Shown here piece by piece: positions 36,858-47,800 of a stretch of DNA of 64,000 nucleotides. The position numbers were made by a program, and so were the translations under genes. The stretch spans positions 3,530,001 to 3,594,000 of the forward strand of contig NZ_CP048286.1 in assembly GCF_010365285.1 (NCBI RefSeq), written 5' to 3'. Each line of letters starts with the position of its first letter. The stretch's first letter is position 1. Below the pieces are notes generated by a model that worked only from the letters and a program-made list of their open reading frames with translations, did no database searches and was not told the DNA's origin. This DNA comes from Paenibacillus rhizovicinus (GTDB taxonomy: Bacteria > Bacillota > Bacilli > Paenibacillales > Paenibacillaceae).

Positions 36858-37908
36858 CGGCCGCCTTCCTCCTTCTAAGCCATTTGAATTGACCAAACAG
36901 ACCTGCCGCCCCCTTCGGTAGGAAGACGACGACGACAACGAACAATGCGCCCATGAACACGATCCAAATGTTCGGGTAAGATTCGCTGAAGGTGCTCTTC
37001 GCGTAATTGAGCAGCACCGCGCCAAGCACCGCTCCGACCAGCGTGCCGCGGCCGCCGATCGCGACCCACAGCACCATTTCAATCGAAGGAACGATGCCCA
37101 TCATGGACGGAGAAATAATGCCGACATGAAGCACGAACAGCATGCCGGCCAGGCCGGCGAGCCCCGCCGAGAAGCCGAACGCGACCATTTGGTAGAGCGC
37201 CGGATCATAGCCGATGAACCGGACCCGGTTCTCGCCGTCGCGGATCGCCCGCAGCACTTTGCCGAATCGGCTTTTCACAAGAACCCTACATAATAAGTAG
37301 GCGCCGATGAGAAGCATGACCGTCACCCAATACAGCCATTTCTTCGTTTCGGGCGAGCCGAGCGAATAACCGAACAGCTTGCTGTATCCGGTGAGCCCAT
37401 TCGTGCCGCCCGTATAGGCCTGCTGTCCAATGAAGAGCGTCGTCGTAATGATGACAAGCGCCTGCGTCAGAATCGTGAAGTATACGCCTCGGATCCGATT
37501 GCGGAACGTGACGTAACCGAGGATGAGCGCAAGCATCGCGGGCACTAATATGCCGGCGGCGATCGCGAATGGCAGCGATGCGAACGGTTTCCAGAACCAA
37601 GGCAGCTTCGTGAGCCCGCTCCAGTCCATGAAGTCCGGGAGCTTGCCGCCGCTGGCGTCCAGCTTCAAATACATCGCCATCGCATAACCGCCGAGACCGA
37701 AGAATACGCCGTGCCCCAAGCTGAGAATGCCGGTGTAGCCCCATATCAGATCAAGCCCCAGCGCCACGATGGCATAGGCCAGGAATTTGGCCAGCAGGTT
37801 AAGCCGAAAATCGCTCAGCACGAGCGGCGCGCAGAACAGCGCGGCCGCGGCCGCCGCATAGGCGGCCAACAGCCAGAGCCGCTGCGCCGATAATTTGCGA
37901 ATGGGCAT
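36820..37908 (-). CDS. urtC: Urea ABC transporter, permease UrtC
   Basis: 362-residue LivM-type permease with eight or nine membrane segments ([29 protein letters not shown] is typical, given here only as a region near residues 55-85). It also has the EAA-like [15 protein letters not shown] segment. ATG 37908 follows GGTGGAG by 6 bases. It lies between urtB and urtD and overlaps urtD. Confidence 0.92.
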   Translation of the reverse strand: MPIRKLSAQRLWLLAAYAAAAAALFCAPLVLSDFRLNLLAKFLAYAIVALGLDLIWGYTGILSLGHGVFFGLGGYAMAMYLKLDASGGKLPDFMDWSGLTKLPWFWKPFASLPFAIAAGILVPAMLALILGYVTFRNRIRGVYFTILTQALVIITTTLFIGQQAYTGGTNGLTGYSKLFGYSLGSPETKKWLYWVTVMLLIGAYLLCRVLVKSRFGKVLRAIRDGENRVRFIGYDPALYQMVAFGFSAGLAGLAGMLFVLHVGIISPSMMGIVPSIEMVLWVAIGGRGTLVGAVLGAVLLNYAKSTFSESYPNIWIVFMGALFVVVVVFLPKGAAGLFGQFKWLRRRKAADEGADGVRYPAV

Positions 37909-37987
37909 GAGGTTCTCCACCTTTCAAGGGCGCCTTCGCCCCGATGCATCCGTATCAAGCCAGATTAAATCAGTTGAAGCAGTGGCA

Positions 37988-38893
37988 TCAGTTATCCAGC
38001 GAACGCGAGCGCAGCGCCACGAACCCGCTCGGCTTCCACTGCAGGAAGGCAACGATGCACGCGAACACCAGCACCTTGCCGAGCGATGCCGTCGTCCAAT
38101 ACTCGAACAGCGTGTTGGAGAGCCCGATCCCAAGCGCCCCGAATACAGTGCCGACCAGCTTCCCGACGCCGCCGAGCACCACGACCATGAACGCGTCGAC
38201 GATGTAATACGTCCCGATCGCCGGTCCGATCGGACCGATGAGCGTAAGGGCGCAGCCTGCGATACCGGCAATGCCTGAGCCGATCGCGAATGTCATGGCG
38301 TCCACCCGGCGCGTCGAAATGCCGAGACAGGCGGCCATTTCGCGATTTTGCATGACCGCCCGCATGCGGCGGCCGGAATGGCTCTTGTAAATGTACACGT
38401 ACATGGCAAGCAGGCAGATGAGCACCAGACCGATAATGAACAGCCTTTTGTACGGGAATACGTTGTCGCCTACGGTCATGCCGCCATCCAGCCAAGCCGG
38501 ACTCTTCACGCCGACGTTCGGCGCGCCGAAGATGCTGCGCGCCAGCTGCTGAAGCATCAGTCCGACGCCCCAGGTAGCAAGCAGGCTGTCGAGCGGACGG
38601 CCGTAGAGAAACCGGATCAGCCCCATCTCCAGCACAAGCCCGAAGACGAATGCAACGATGAAGCTGACCGGAATAGCCAGCGCGAAATACCAGCCGAACA
38701 TGGAATCCGGCAGGTAGTCGGCAAATAGATTTTGCACGACGTAGGCGGTATAGGCCCCGATCATAATCAGCTCGCCATGCGCCATGTTGATGACTTTCAT
38801 GAGCCCGAACGTTATGGAGAGCCCGAGCGCGATCAGCAGCAGAATCGAGCTGACGCTGATGCCGTTGAATAGCTGGAGGACGATCACATCCAT
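37988..38893 (-). CDS. urtB: Urea ABC transporter, permease UrtB
   Basis: 301-residue LivH-type permease with about eight membrane segments. It opens [20 protein letters not shown] and has the family stretch [16 protein letters not shown] and [20 protein letters not shown] 38893 follows GAGAGGTGA. An intergenic gap of 231 bases with a hairpin separates it from urtA, which may give extra copies of the binding protein. Confidence 0.92.
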   Translation of the reverse strand: MDVIVLQLFNGISVSSILLLIALGLSITFGLMKVINMAHGELIMIGAYTAYVVQNLFADYLPDSMFGWYFALAIPVSFIVAFVFGLVLEMGLIRFLYGRPLDSLLATWGVGLMLQQLARSIFGAPNVGVKSPAWLDGGMTVGDNVFPYKRLFIIGLVLICLLAMYVYIYKSHSGRRMRAVMQNREMAACLGISTRRVDAMTFAIGSGIAGIAGCALTLIGPIGPAIGTYYIVDAFMVVVLGGVGKLVGTVFGALGIGLSNTLFEYWTTASLGKVLVFACIVAFLQWKPSGFVALRSRSLDN

Positions 38894-39009
38894 AAATTCA
38901 CCTCTCAAACAGCAGTTTGGACGACAACAATCGATTGCGAAGGAGTAATGCGGAGGAACGGAAAGCCTAGCGAGGACTGAACGACTTACCGTACCCAAAG
39001 CGCGGGCAA

Positions 39010-39045
39010 GGGAAGCATTCGAAGCATAAGCCGACGAATACTTCC
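39010..39045 (-). other. Hairpin between urtA and urtB
   Basis: GGGAAG-ATTCG arms pair across about 13 bases without a T-run. It may stabilise the urtA message or partly attenuate transcription into urtBCDE. Confidence 0.4.
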
Positions 39046-39124
39046 CCTTTCCTGCCGCAATGACAGTTATGGCGTTAGCTATTATGGAGTCGCGCTAGCG
39101 CTGCCGCGCGGCTTCTCAACTTGC

Positions 39125-40405
39125 TTATTTGCCTTCGCTCAGGCTCTTCGCCCAGTCGTAGCCTTTCAGGAACGGATCCGGCTTCACCGGGGAGCCGGAG
39201 TTCCACACCTCTTTGAACTGGCCGTCCGTTTGGACTTCGCCGATTCGAACGGTTTTGTAGAGATGCTGCGTTTCGCCGTCGATTTTCACTTTGCCTTCCG
39301 GCGCATCCCACTCCAAGTCCTTCGCCGCGGCTTTCACTTTGTCGACATCCGTGGAATCGGCTTTCTCAACCGCGGCCGCCCACAGGTAGACTGCATCATA
39401 GCCTGCTTCGATCGGATCCGCCGTTACCCGGTCATCGCCGTATTTCTTTTTATAAGCGGCGACGAACGTTTTATTTTCCGGCGTATCCGTCGTTTCATAG
39501 TAGTTCCAAGCCGCATACGTACCAGCCAGCACGTCCGCGCCGATTCCGCGGATCTCTTCTTCCGCTACCGATACGGACAATGTCGTTAGAGCCGAGGAGG
39601 AAATGCCGGCATCCTTCAATTGCTTGAAGAAGGCGACGTTGCTGTCGCCGTTCAGCGTGTTGAACACGACATCCGGCTTCGCTTCCTTGATCTTCGAAAT
39701 GATCGTCGTATAGTCGGTATGGCCAAGCGGCGTGTACTCTTCGCCCGCCAGCTCGCCGCCTTCGACCTTCAGCTGCTCTTTGATAATCTTGTTCGCCGTA
39801 CGCGGGAACACGTAGTCGGAACCGAGCAGGAAGAACTTCTTGCCTTTATTCTGAAGCAGCCACGTTACCGCCGGCACGATCTGTTGGTTCGTCGTAGCGC
39901 CCGTATACATGATGTTCGGCGATTGTTCCAGTCCTTCGTATTGCACCGGATACCAGAGGAGTCCGTTCAGTTCCTCGAATACCGGCAGCATCGCTTTCCG
40001 GCTGGAGGACGTCCATCCGCCGAATACCGTCGCGACTTTATCTTCGGAGATCAGCTTCCGCGCTTTCTCCGCGAATGTCGGCCAATCCGAGGCGCCATCC
40101 TCGACGACCGGCACGATTTTCTTGCCCATGACCCCGCCCTTTGCATTGATCTCGTCAATGGCCATCATTTCCGAATCCTTAACCGACACTTCGGAGATCG
40201 CCATGGTACCGCTTAGAGAATGAAGAATGCCGACTTTAATTTCCCCGCCGCTGCTAGTCTCGCTGCCGCTTCCGCTGTCGTCCGTTTTGGCGCCATCCGC
40301 ATTTGTCGTTGTTGAAGCCGCGTTATCATTCTTCCCGCAGCCTGCCAGCACCATCATCAGTGCCAGTAATACAAATACCCCGCTTTTCCAAAACTTTCTC
40401 TTCAT
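39125..40405 (-). CDS. urtA: Urea ABC transporter, substrate-binding lipoprotein UrtA
   Basis: 426-residue lipoprotein (lipobox LAGC near residue 23) with the Peripla_BP_5 fold: [58 protein letters not shown]. The YPVQYEG and TSSSRK segments are typical of UrtA/FmdD rather than Liv proteins. ATG 40405 has GGGAG 7 bases upstream. A GlnR/TnrA-like box overlaps the promoter, so nitrogen limitation probably controls the operon. No urease genes are in the window. Confidence 0.92.
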   Translation of the reverse strand: MKRKFWKSGVFVLLALMMVLAGCGKNDNAASTTTNADGAKTDDSGSGSETSSGGEIKVGILHSLSGTMAISEVSVKDSEMMAIDEINAKGGVMGKKIVPVVEDGASDWPTFAEKARKLISEDKVATVFGGWTSSSRKAMLPVFEELNGLLWYPVQYEGLEQSPNIMYTGATTNQQIVPAVTWLLQNKGKKFFLLGSDYVFPRTANKIIKEQLKVEGGELAGEEYTPLGHTDYTTIISKIKEAKPDVVFNTLNGDSNVAFFKQLKDAGISSSALTTLSVSVAEEEIRGIGADVLAGTYAAWNYYETTDTPENKTFVAAYKKKYGDDRVTADPIEAGYDAVYLWAAAVEKADSTDVDKVKAAAKDLEWDAPEGKVKIDGETQHLYKTVRIGEVQTDGQFKEVWNSGSPVKPDPFLKGYDWAKSLSEGK

Positions 40406-40482
40406 TCTCCCACTCCCCATCCATGTCCTGTTCTCTTTTTCCGAACGTTCTACTGGATATCCTTTCCATCGTTCGTGGGTTC

Positions 40483-40512
40483 ATTATAAAATCATGTTAG
40501 CTTGTATGTCAA
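40483..40512 (-). promoter_or_regulatory. sigmaA promoter of urtABCDE
   Basis: TTGACA (40507-40512) and TATAAT (40483-40488), both perfect, with an 18-base spacer. The predicted leader is about 70 bases. Confidence 0.8.
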
Positions 40513-40523
40513 TAAAGTTTACA
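40507..40523 (-). promoter_or_regulatory. GlnR/TnrA-like nitrogen box
   Basis: TGTAA-N7-TGACA, a perfect match to TGTNAN7TNACA, overlaps the -35 of urtA. A site in this position would normally repress (GlnR type). Confidence 0.65.
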
Positions 40524-40704
40524 CGTAAATTCAAAATCGAAATTTAAAGATAGATACCGAGCTATATTCTGCTAAATATTCGACATTCATTTGTCGTTTA
40601 AGTCAATATAAATATCATATATATGACATATAAAAGATGGGCCTTTAAAAATGGAAGACCGACGATTACGATCCCTGACCTCAATCTAGCCGACCTCTCA
40701 AAAA

Positions 40705-40752
40705 CAAAAAGCCTTCCTGATCGCCATAAAGACGATAGGAAAGGCTTTTTTG
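40705..40752. terminator. Rho-independent terminator after the helical-repeat gene
   Basis: AAAAAGCCTT-C-CTGATCG pairs with its near-complement; T/A runs on both sides allow it to act in either direction. Confidence 0.8.
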
Positions 40753-40761
40753 CGAGAAATA

Positions 40762-42396
40762 CTATTGAACCTTATAAGTTATTGTGATGCCGTAATAAGT
40801 TGCCCATGCTGCCAATTTAGTTTTGGAGCCCGCGCTTATTGACGTTTGCTGATTGTAATCCAGAGCATTGAAGTCATTTACATATCCTTGAACAGTAGAC
40901 TTACTGTAAAGGAACTCTAGACCTTTGCTTGGTTTTGCAGCCAGCAAATTATACTTCAAGTCCAGCATTTGCACTTCCGCATTCTCCAGCTTGGCCAAAC
41001 GCTCTCCACCAACTAAAGTTTTTCCATGGTCGCTCAGCGCATTATAAGCTGGTCTTGCAGCAATAATGCTAGCAATACTCGCAAGGTCAGACAACTTAAC
41101 CGGGGTATGAATACCGTCGATTAATGCATTAACCGCATTTACGGCAGTTGTTTCTGCGTTGACCAAAATATCAAGAATTTGATTATCACCTAAATAGTCA
41201 AGTCCACCGTTATTGACCATTTCATTGTAAGCAGCCCACAGATTGTTCAAAGTTTGCTGCGGGTTGTCCTTCAGATCAGCAAGGAATCCTCCAAGCAGAT
41301 CTTCGAATGCTCTCGCCGATTGAATGCCGTGCGCGACAGCTTCAAGCGCGTTCAATGCATTCAGTACATTCTGGTCCGGCGTGATATGAATCGTGTTCAT
41401 GATCGAGAGGTACAGATCCTCCAAGCTGGATAGGGACTCCAGACTCGTCTCAATTTCTGCAGGCGTCAGCGACAATGGATCAGTAGCCAGCCTTTGCAGC
41501 AATTGGACCATGTGAATCGTGTCTCTTACATGATTGAGCAGCGTATTAAACCCGTCGTTCTCATCGATTGTAATACCCAGATCGATAGCGATATTGTTAT
41601 AGGCCGTTTGCACTTGATCAACAACATCTTCAGCCGTGTCGATATTGAATGTTCCTACGTTCTTCAAGTTGTTGATCAGTTGCTGCAACTCATTAAATGC
41701 AGCCTGATATCCAGCTACCTTCGCCAGCACGTCGTTGATCTCATCGCTGTATTGGCTTTGCAGGCCGGACAAAGTCGCGTTCAATGCCGCTTTGATTTCG
41801 TCCACGCGGGACTGTAGAACAGTCCAGTCAATCGAGGACGGATTCTGAATCAGAATCGCCAATTGCTGTAACCCGTTAATCAGCGCTTCGGCTTGGTCGA
41901 ATTTCGCCAAGACGTTAGGGTCAGCAACACTTCCGAATTGAGCTGCGATTGCCGTGTAAATCTCTTTGGCACTTAGAATAATAGCATGTACGGATTCGGA
42001 ATTGATTTGGTCGTAAGTGGAAGCTTCTGCAATGAATGCTTTGATCTCGTTGATTGCCGCTGCCAGCTTAATTACGTTATCGATCGTCTTCAGCTGCGTG
42101 AGCGTACCTTCGCCGATTCGATCCTTGATCGCTTGAGACAGGCCCGCATACGAACCTTGAACACCGCCGATCAATCCGGAGATGTCGATGGTAACCACGT
42201 CCGGCGCGTTCTGAATCGCCGTGTACGCAGCAAGGATTTGATTAATGATGGCGTCAATCTGCTGCAAGGCTTGAACTCTTTGCAGCAATGCGGGATCAAC
42301 GGATTGGTGAATCGCCGCCAGTTGATCGACGATGTTTGCGTATTGGCTCAGAATGCTCTTGATGCCTTGCGTATGGAAATCGATTGTCGTCGGCAA
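40762..42396 (-). CDS. Helical-repeat protein, possibly a truncated surface-protein remnant
   Basis: 544 residues, not recognised. It is almost entirely alpha-helical, built of degenerate 70-80-residue repeats recognisable by LxxLxxAExxI-type blocks (VLAKFDQAEALINGL, NVLNALNALEAVAHGI, LAKLENAEVQMLDL). The near-C-terminal AARPAYNALSDHGKTLVGG resembles the small helical repeat found in Paenibacillus S-layer-like proteins. There is no signal peptide, membrane segment or sorting signal. The only start is a TTG (42396) without a close ribosome site, and stops occur upstream. GC is visibly lower than its neighbours. It is likely either a 5'-truncated relic or an acquired orphan. Confidence 0.6.
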   Translation of the reverse strand: MPTTIDFHTQGIKSILSQYANIVDQLAAIHQSVDPALLQRVQALQQIDAIINQILAAYTAIQNAPDVVTIDISGLIGGVQGSYAGLSQAIKDRIGEGTLTQLKTIDNVIKLAAAINEIKAFIAEASTYDQINSESVHAIILSAKEIYTAIAAQFGSVADPNVLAKFDQAEALINGLQQLAILIQNPSSIDWTVLQSRVDEIKAALNATLSGLQSQYSDEINDVLAKVAGYQAAFNELQQLINNLKNVGTFNIDTAEDVVDQVQTAYNNIAIDLGITIDENDGFNTLLNHVRDTIHMVQLLQRLATDPLSLTPAEIETSLESLSSLEDLYLSIMNTIHITPDQNVLNALNALEAVAHGIQSARAFEDLLGGFLADLKDNPQQTLNNLWAAYNEMVNNGGLDYLGDNQILDILVNAETTAVNAVNALIDGIHTPVKLSDLASIASIIAARPAYNALSDHGKTLVGGERLAKLENAEVQMLDLKYNLLAAKPSKGLEFLYSKSTVQGYVNDFNALDYNQQTSISAGSKTKLAAWATYYGITITYKVQ

Positions 42397-42481
42397 GTTG
42401 TCAATCGAATTCTCCAGGTCTAATCAAGCGATGGAGCCGCTTTACGGCACCAATTTACCAGTCCAATCGCCAGCGCCAGAA

Positions 42482-42526
42482 TAAAAATAGCTTCCCTCAC
42501 GTCGGCTAGGACGCTATGGGAAGCTT
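42482..42526 (-). terminator. Rho-independent terminator after the lactonase gene
   Basis: AGCTTCCC and GGGAAGCT pair around about 20 bases and are followed by ATTTTTATT on the minus strand. Confidence 0.7.
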
Positions 42527-42564
42527 ATTAAGTTGCAACCTTCTGATTCGAATTTCGAATATCC

Positions 42565-43611
42565 CTATTGAAAAACAATGCACACCGGCTTCACTGTCTC
42601 GAACGACTCGCCGGTCGCATGCAAACGTCCGGTTGCAGCATCGATCCGGAACGCAATGATCGTGTCGCTGTCTTGATTGGCGGCGAGCAAGAACTGCCCA
42701 TCTGGAGAAATGGCGAAATTTCGCGGCGTCCGGCCACCGCTGGATACGATTTCGACCCGATCGAGCTGACCGTCCTGAAGGATGCGATAAACGGCGATAC
42801 TGTCATGTCCCCGATTGGAGGCGTACAAGTACCGGCCGTCCTTCGTAACATGAATATCCGCGCATGTATTCTCCCCGGCGAACCCCTCCGGCAGCGTCGA
42901 GACGCTCTGCAGCAAGGCCGCCTCGGATGTCTCACCATCATAGCTGTACACGGCAACGTTACAATCCAGTTCGTGCACTACATACAGCCTGTCTCCTGCA
43001 GAATTGAAGGCCATGTGGCGCGGACCCGCTCCGGCAGCCGTCTTGGTCGCATGGTGGCGGACAAGCTTCTGCGCCTCGTGATCGATCCGGTAATGGACCA
43101 TTTCATCGGTCCCGAGATCGGCAACCAGCGCGAATCGATTGGCCGCGTCGATAATCGATGAATGCGGATGAGGCGCTTCCTGCCTGTCGTCACGCGGTCC
43201 GCGTCCCTCGTGGGCCTTATGGTCCGCCAATGCAAGCGAACCGTCCTCCTGAATCGCATACAGGCTGACCGTGCCGCCCGTATAATTCGTCACGATCAGC
43301 AGCCGCTCCGTCGCATCCATCGTCACGTGACACGGCGATCCGCCCAATGTCGACGCTTCATTAATAAGCGTCAGCGCGCCATCCTCGGGATGAATGGCAT
43401 AGCCAAGCACGCTGCCCGGCTCCGCTCCCGTCTCGCTGACAACGTAAAGCCGCGTGCCTGCCGCATTAACGGTCAAATAAGAGGGATGATGAATGCCAGC
43501 CAGCCCTGAACGCTCGGTCAATCCCCCGTCATGTCCCTGCAGCCGCATCGCCTTAACGCCTTCTTGCTCCCGCGACGCATATGATCCCGTATACAAAAGT
43601 CCCTGTCCCAT
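42565..43611 (-). CDS. Lactonase family protein (6-phosphogluconolactonase-like beta-propeller)
   Basis: 348 residues forming a seven-bladed beta-propeller of the YkgB/Pgl lactonase family. Blade repeats include HHPSYLTVNAAGTRLYVVSE, DGRYLYASNRGHDSIAVY and SPDGQFLLAANQDSDTI. The E. coli enzyme of this family hydrolyses 6-phosphogluconolactone in the pentose phosphate pathway; the substrate here is unproven. GGAGG lies 7 bases before the ATG. It is a single-gene unit between two terminators, with no functional link to urt apparent. Confidence 0.85.
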   Translation of the reverse strand: MGQGLLYTGSYASREQEGVKAMRLQGHDGGLTERSGLAGIHHPSYLTVNAAGTRLYVVSETGAEPGSVLGYAIHPEDGALTLINEASTLGGSPCHVTMDATERLLIVTNYTGGTVSLYAIQEDGSLALADHKAHEGRGPRDDRQEAPHPHSSIIDAANRFALVADLGTDEMVHYRIDHEAQKLVRHHATKTAAGAGPRHMAFNSAGDRLYVVHELDCNVAVYSYDGETSEAALLQSVSTLPEGFAGENTCADIHVTKDGRYLYASNRGHDSIAVYRILQDGQLDRVEIVSSGGRTPRNFAISPDGQFLLAANQDSDTIIAFRIDAATGRLHATGESFETVKPVCIVFQ

Positions 43612-43642
43612 GATCGTTCCTCCCCGTTATCGCATCATAAAC

Positions 43643-43679
43643 ACGAACAAGCCCAGCCGTTTCGGGCTGGGCTTGTTCG
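43643..43679. terminator. Rho-independent terminator after prsA
   Basis: A near-perfect 14-bp stem (GAACAAGCCCAGCC) with a 6-base loop lies 37 bases past the prsA stop. Confidence 0.75.
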
Positions 43680-43715
43680 CAAGAAATGCTGCCCTTACCC
43701 GACAATCACCGATCG

Positions 43716-44837
43716 TTACTTGCTTTCGGTTTTGCTATCGTTCGTGGCTGTATCGTCTTTCTTGTCGGCATTGTTCGTGCCAGTATTGGTCTTGCCTGTG
43801 TTGGTTGTACCTGCGTTCGTGCCCGTGCCTGCACCATCCGTCGTTGCCGCTTTCGGCAGATCGATCTTCGTAATCAGTTTCGGCAGCTCGTCCGTCATGT
43901 AAGCCTGCAGCTTGGCCGAAGACGCTTCCTGCTTAAGGGACTCTTTGTCCGCGGCAGTAAGTTTGTCAAACGCCGTTGGCGTGCGTTTCTCGACCTTCAT
44001 GACGTGGTAACCAAACTGCGATTGAACGGGATCGCCGACTTTGCCGATCTCTTGTTTATTCGCCGCGTCCTTGAACTCCTGCACCCAGCCTTTTGCCTGC
44101 TGGTCCGCATACAGACCGCCTTTGTCCTTGGAGCCGTCATCTTCGGAGTATTTCTTCGCCAGGACATTCCAATCGCCGCCCGCATCCAGCTGGGCTTTGA
44201 CATCCTTGGCGATTTTGAGCGCTTCCTCGCCCGTGCGTTTCTCAGCGCCCGTTGTCGGATCTACCGTCGAGATCAGAATATGGCGAACGCTGATTATATT
44301 GTAGTCGTCTTTCGTCGACTCGTATTGTTTCTGAACATCGGCATCGGTCACTTTGCTTTCTTCGTCTTTCATGATGCTCGTGATCATGGTGTAGAAATAA
44401 CGGATGTCCGCTTCGGTCAAGCCGGCATCGTCCGCCTTCTTCTTGATCGTTGCATCGGCATCGAACTGCTGCTTCACTTGCGAGTAGAACGTATCGATAG
44501 CCTTCTGGTCCTCATCGCTCAGCTTCTTGTCCGAGAGGGGCTTGTACAAAATTTTATACCCGATGTATTCGCGCAGGAACTGCTCTTGCAGCTGCGGAAT
44601 GCTCAGGTAAGCTTCTGTTTGCGGCTGCACGATGCCGAAGAACGTGGAATACTTCTTGAACTCGTTGTCTGTTACCGTGCCGTCCTTGTACGTCGCAATG
44701 GTTTTGCCTTCCGCCGTGCCTGGTGCTGCCGAGGATGCCTCCTCCTTCTTACTACCGCAGCCCGCCGCAAGCACGACGACCAATACGGCGACAATCGCCA
44801 GCAGGATCGTTCTTCTTGCCCGTTTAGTGCGTAACAT
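43716..44837 (-). CDS. prsA: PrsA-type foldase lipoprotein (PpiC peptidyl-prolyl isomerase)
   Basis: 373-residue lipoprotein chaperone for secreted proteins. The signal peptide ends with LAAGC (cysteine near residue 27). A SurA-like helical domain spans about 45-190 and the rotamase domain about 195-300 (VRHILIST, KKYSEDDGSKDKGGLYAD, VQSQFGYHVMKVEKR). A low-complexity Thr/Asn/Asp/Lys tail follows. The start overlaps the mfd stop by 14 bases with GGGGA 8 bases upstream, so it is coupled to mfd. This is not its usual B. subtilis location. Confidence 0.9.
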   Translation of the reverse strand: MLRTKRARRTILLAIVAVLVVVLAAGCGSKKEEASSAAPGTAEGKTIATYKDGTVTDNEFKKYSTFFGIVQPQTEAYLSIPQLQEQFLREYIGYKILYKPLSDKKLSDEDQKAIDTFYSQVKQQFDADATIKKKADDAGLTEADIRYFYTMITSIMKDEESKVTDADVQKQYESTKDDYNIISVRHILISTVDPTTGAEKRTGEEALKIAKDVKAQLDAGGDWNVLAKKYSEDDGSKDKGGLYADQQAKGWVQEFKDAANKQEIGKVGDPVQSQFGYHVMKVEKRTPTAFDKLTAADKESLKQEASSAKLQAYMTDELPKLITKIDLPKAATTDGAGTGTNAGTTNTGKTNTGTNNADKKDDTATNDSKTESK

Positions 44838-47800
44838 CCTGTAGTTCCCCTTTCGATTGAATGGTATCCTTGTACTGCGTCAAAAACCGCTCCAACAGTT
44901 CAAGCTTCTGCTCCACGGCCAACCCTTTGCCGCGCAGCTGCACGACCGGATAAGGCTCTTGTCCTGAAGGACGCGCGAACCGGTTCTCCAGCTGGAGGCA
45001 GATACGGTCCACCTTCTTCGCGTCAAACCGCTTCTTCTCGCGCTCCGCGAACTTGAGCGTAAAATCCTCGCCTTTGCCGCCGATTTGTTCGATTCCGCAA
45101 ATGGCGCCGAATACTTTAAGCCGGGCTACGGAAAGCAGATTATCTACCGACTGCGGCAAATCGCCGAACCGGTCGACAAGCTCGTCGCGCAGGTCATCCC
45201 CTTCTTCGAAGGTACGGACCGCGGCGACTTTCTTATAAATCTCTATCTTCTGTATGCTATCGTAAATATAGGAAGAGGGCAAGTAGGCATCGATGCTCAT
45301 GTCGATAACCGTGCTCACTTCCTTCACCTGCTCTTCGACTTCGCCGCCCATTTCCGCTTTCCGCTTGGCGATTTCGTCGGCCAGCATTTGCGAATACAAG
45401 TCAAAGCCGACGGACGCGATGAAGCCGTGCTGTTCCGCCCCGAGCAGGTTGCCCGCGCCCCGAATGGACAAGTCGCGCATCGCGATCTTGAACCCCGAGC
45501 CGAGCTCCGTAAATTCCTTAATCGACTGCAGCCGCTTCTCGGCGACTTCCGTCAGCACTTTATCCCGCTGATACGTGAAATACGCATATGCGATCCGATT
45601 GGACCGTCCGACGCGGCCCCGCAGCTGATACAACTGCGACAAGCCCATTTTATCCGCATCGTGCACGATCAGCGTGTTAACGTTCGGAATATCGACGCCC
45701 GTCTCGATGATGCTGGTGCTGACGAGCACGTCGGACTCCCCGTCGAGGAAGTCGAGGATCGTCTTCTCCAGCTCCTGCTCGGACATTTGCCCGTGACCGA
45801 CCGCCACCTTCGCATCCGGCACCAAGGCGTTGATCTGCTCGGCCATTTGATAGATGCCTTGCACCCGGTTGTATAAGTAATACACCTGTCCGCCGCGCGC
45901 CAGCTCGCGCTCGATCGATTCGCGGACAAGCGACGGGCTGTACTCCACCACGTAGGTTTGAACCGGGAACCGGTTCTCCGGCGGCGTCTCGATGACGGAC
46001 AAGTCGCGTACGCCGAGCATGGACATGTGGAGCGTCCGCGGAATCGGCGTTGCCGTCAGCGTCAAAACGTCAACGTTGGTTTTCAACCGCTTCAGCTTCT
46101 CCTTATGCGACACGCCGAAACGCTGCTCCTCATCGACGATAAGCAGTCCCAAGTCCTTGAATATCACGTCCTGCGACAGCAGGCGGTGCGTCCCGATCAC
46201 GACGTCCACCGTCCCGGCCTTCAGCCCTTTCATCGTTGCCGACTGCTCCTTCTTGGAGCGGAACCGGCTCAGCACCTGAACGTTGAACGGGAAGCCCGAG
46301 AACCGTTCGCGGAACGTCTCGTAATGCTGCTGGGCCAGAATCGTCGTCGGCACCAGAATCGCGACCTGCTTGCCTTCGATCGCCGATTTGAACGCGGCGC
46401 GCACCGCGACTTCCGTCTTGCCGTAACCGACGTCGCCGCACAGCAGGCGGTCCATCGGACGAGGCGTCTGCATATCTTTTTTGATCTCCGATATCGCGCG
46501 CAGCTGATCGACCGTTTCGTCGTAAGGGAACATCGCTTCGAATTCCTGCTGATACGACGTATCCGGACCGAATCCGAACCCGGTCGTCGCCTGCCGCTCG
46601 GCGTACAGCTTGATCAATTCGTCGGCGATATCCTTGACGGACGATTGCGCCTTACTCTTGACGCGCGTCCATTCGCTGCCGCCAAGCTTGTATACCTTAG
46701 GCTCTTTCTCTTCGTTGCCCACATATTTCTGAATGAGGTCGATCTGCTCGATCGGCACGGACAGCTTGTCGCCGCCCGCGTACATAATATGCATGTAGTC
46801 CTTATGGATACCGGCAATCTCCAGCGTGCCGATGCCCATGTACTTGCCGATGCCGTGGTTCTGATGCACGACATAGTCGCCGACCTTAAGTTCCGTATAG
46901 CTCTTGATTCGCTCTGCATTGTCCATCTTCTTGTCGAGACGGCGCGCCTTGCGCTGTTTCTGCGAGAACATCTCGCCCTCGGTAATGACGATGAGATGCA
47001 CGGACGGCAGCTCAAACCCGCTTTGCAGGTTGCCCTCGATCAGAATCGGCGGCTCGATGCCGTAATCCTGCAGCACCCGCCGCATGCGGTCCATCCGCTC
47101 CGCACTGCCGGCAAGCATCATGACGGTAGCGCCTGCTTTGCGCCAGCGCTCCATCTCGGCTTTGAGCACGTTCATTTGACCGTGGAAATTTTGCATCGCG
47201 CGGCTCACGACATTGAGGATGTTTTGCGGCTGCGTATGCGGAATCTGACGGAGGAACAGGGACAAGAACAGCGTCGGGAAGGGACGGTGGAATAGAACGT
47301 CGTCCGATGGGCGCGCCAAAGCAAGCGCCGGCAGCGCTTTGCCGTTCGTCATCAGATGCGTCGACCATTCCGCTTCATCCCGCTCCAGCTGGCGCCCGGT
47401 CTCGATCAGACGCGTCGGCTCGTCGTAGATCAACAGCGTATCGCTCGGTACATAATCGAATAAGGTCTGCCGCTCAGGGTAGAGCAGTGAAATATATTTA
47501 TAGATTTCCGGAAAATAATGATGCTCCCGCAGCTTCTCGATCTCGGAGCCGATCTCCGAACGCAACCGATCCTTGGCCGTGCGGTCGGTCATCTTCAGCA
47601 GCTGCTGCTCCAGCAGATCCGATGCATGCTGCGCCGCGTTCTGGAACCGGCGTTTATCCGCCGTCAGCTCCTGGCAAGGCGGCACGCTGTACTCGTTCAG
47701 CTTCTCGATGGAGCGCTGGTCGGAGGAATCGAACGTCCGGATCGAGTCGATTTCGTCATCGAACCATTCCACGCGGTACGGATGCGGGGACGTGAGCGGG

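Larger units (their letters stand above)
40406..40704. other. AT-rich upstream region of urtA
   Basis: Holds the urtA promoter and nitrogen box (below), then AT-rich sequence with an imperfect palindrome ATATCATATATATGACATAT at 40614-40633. No gene is seen. The far end abuts the terminator of the helical-repeat gene. Confidence 0.6.
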
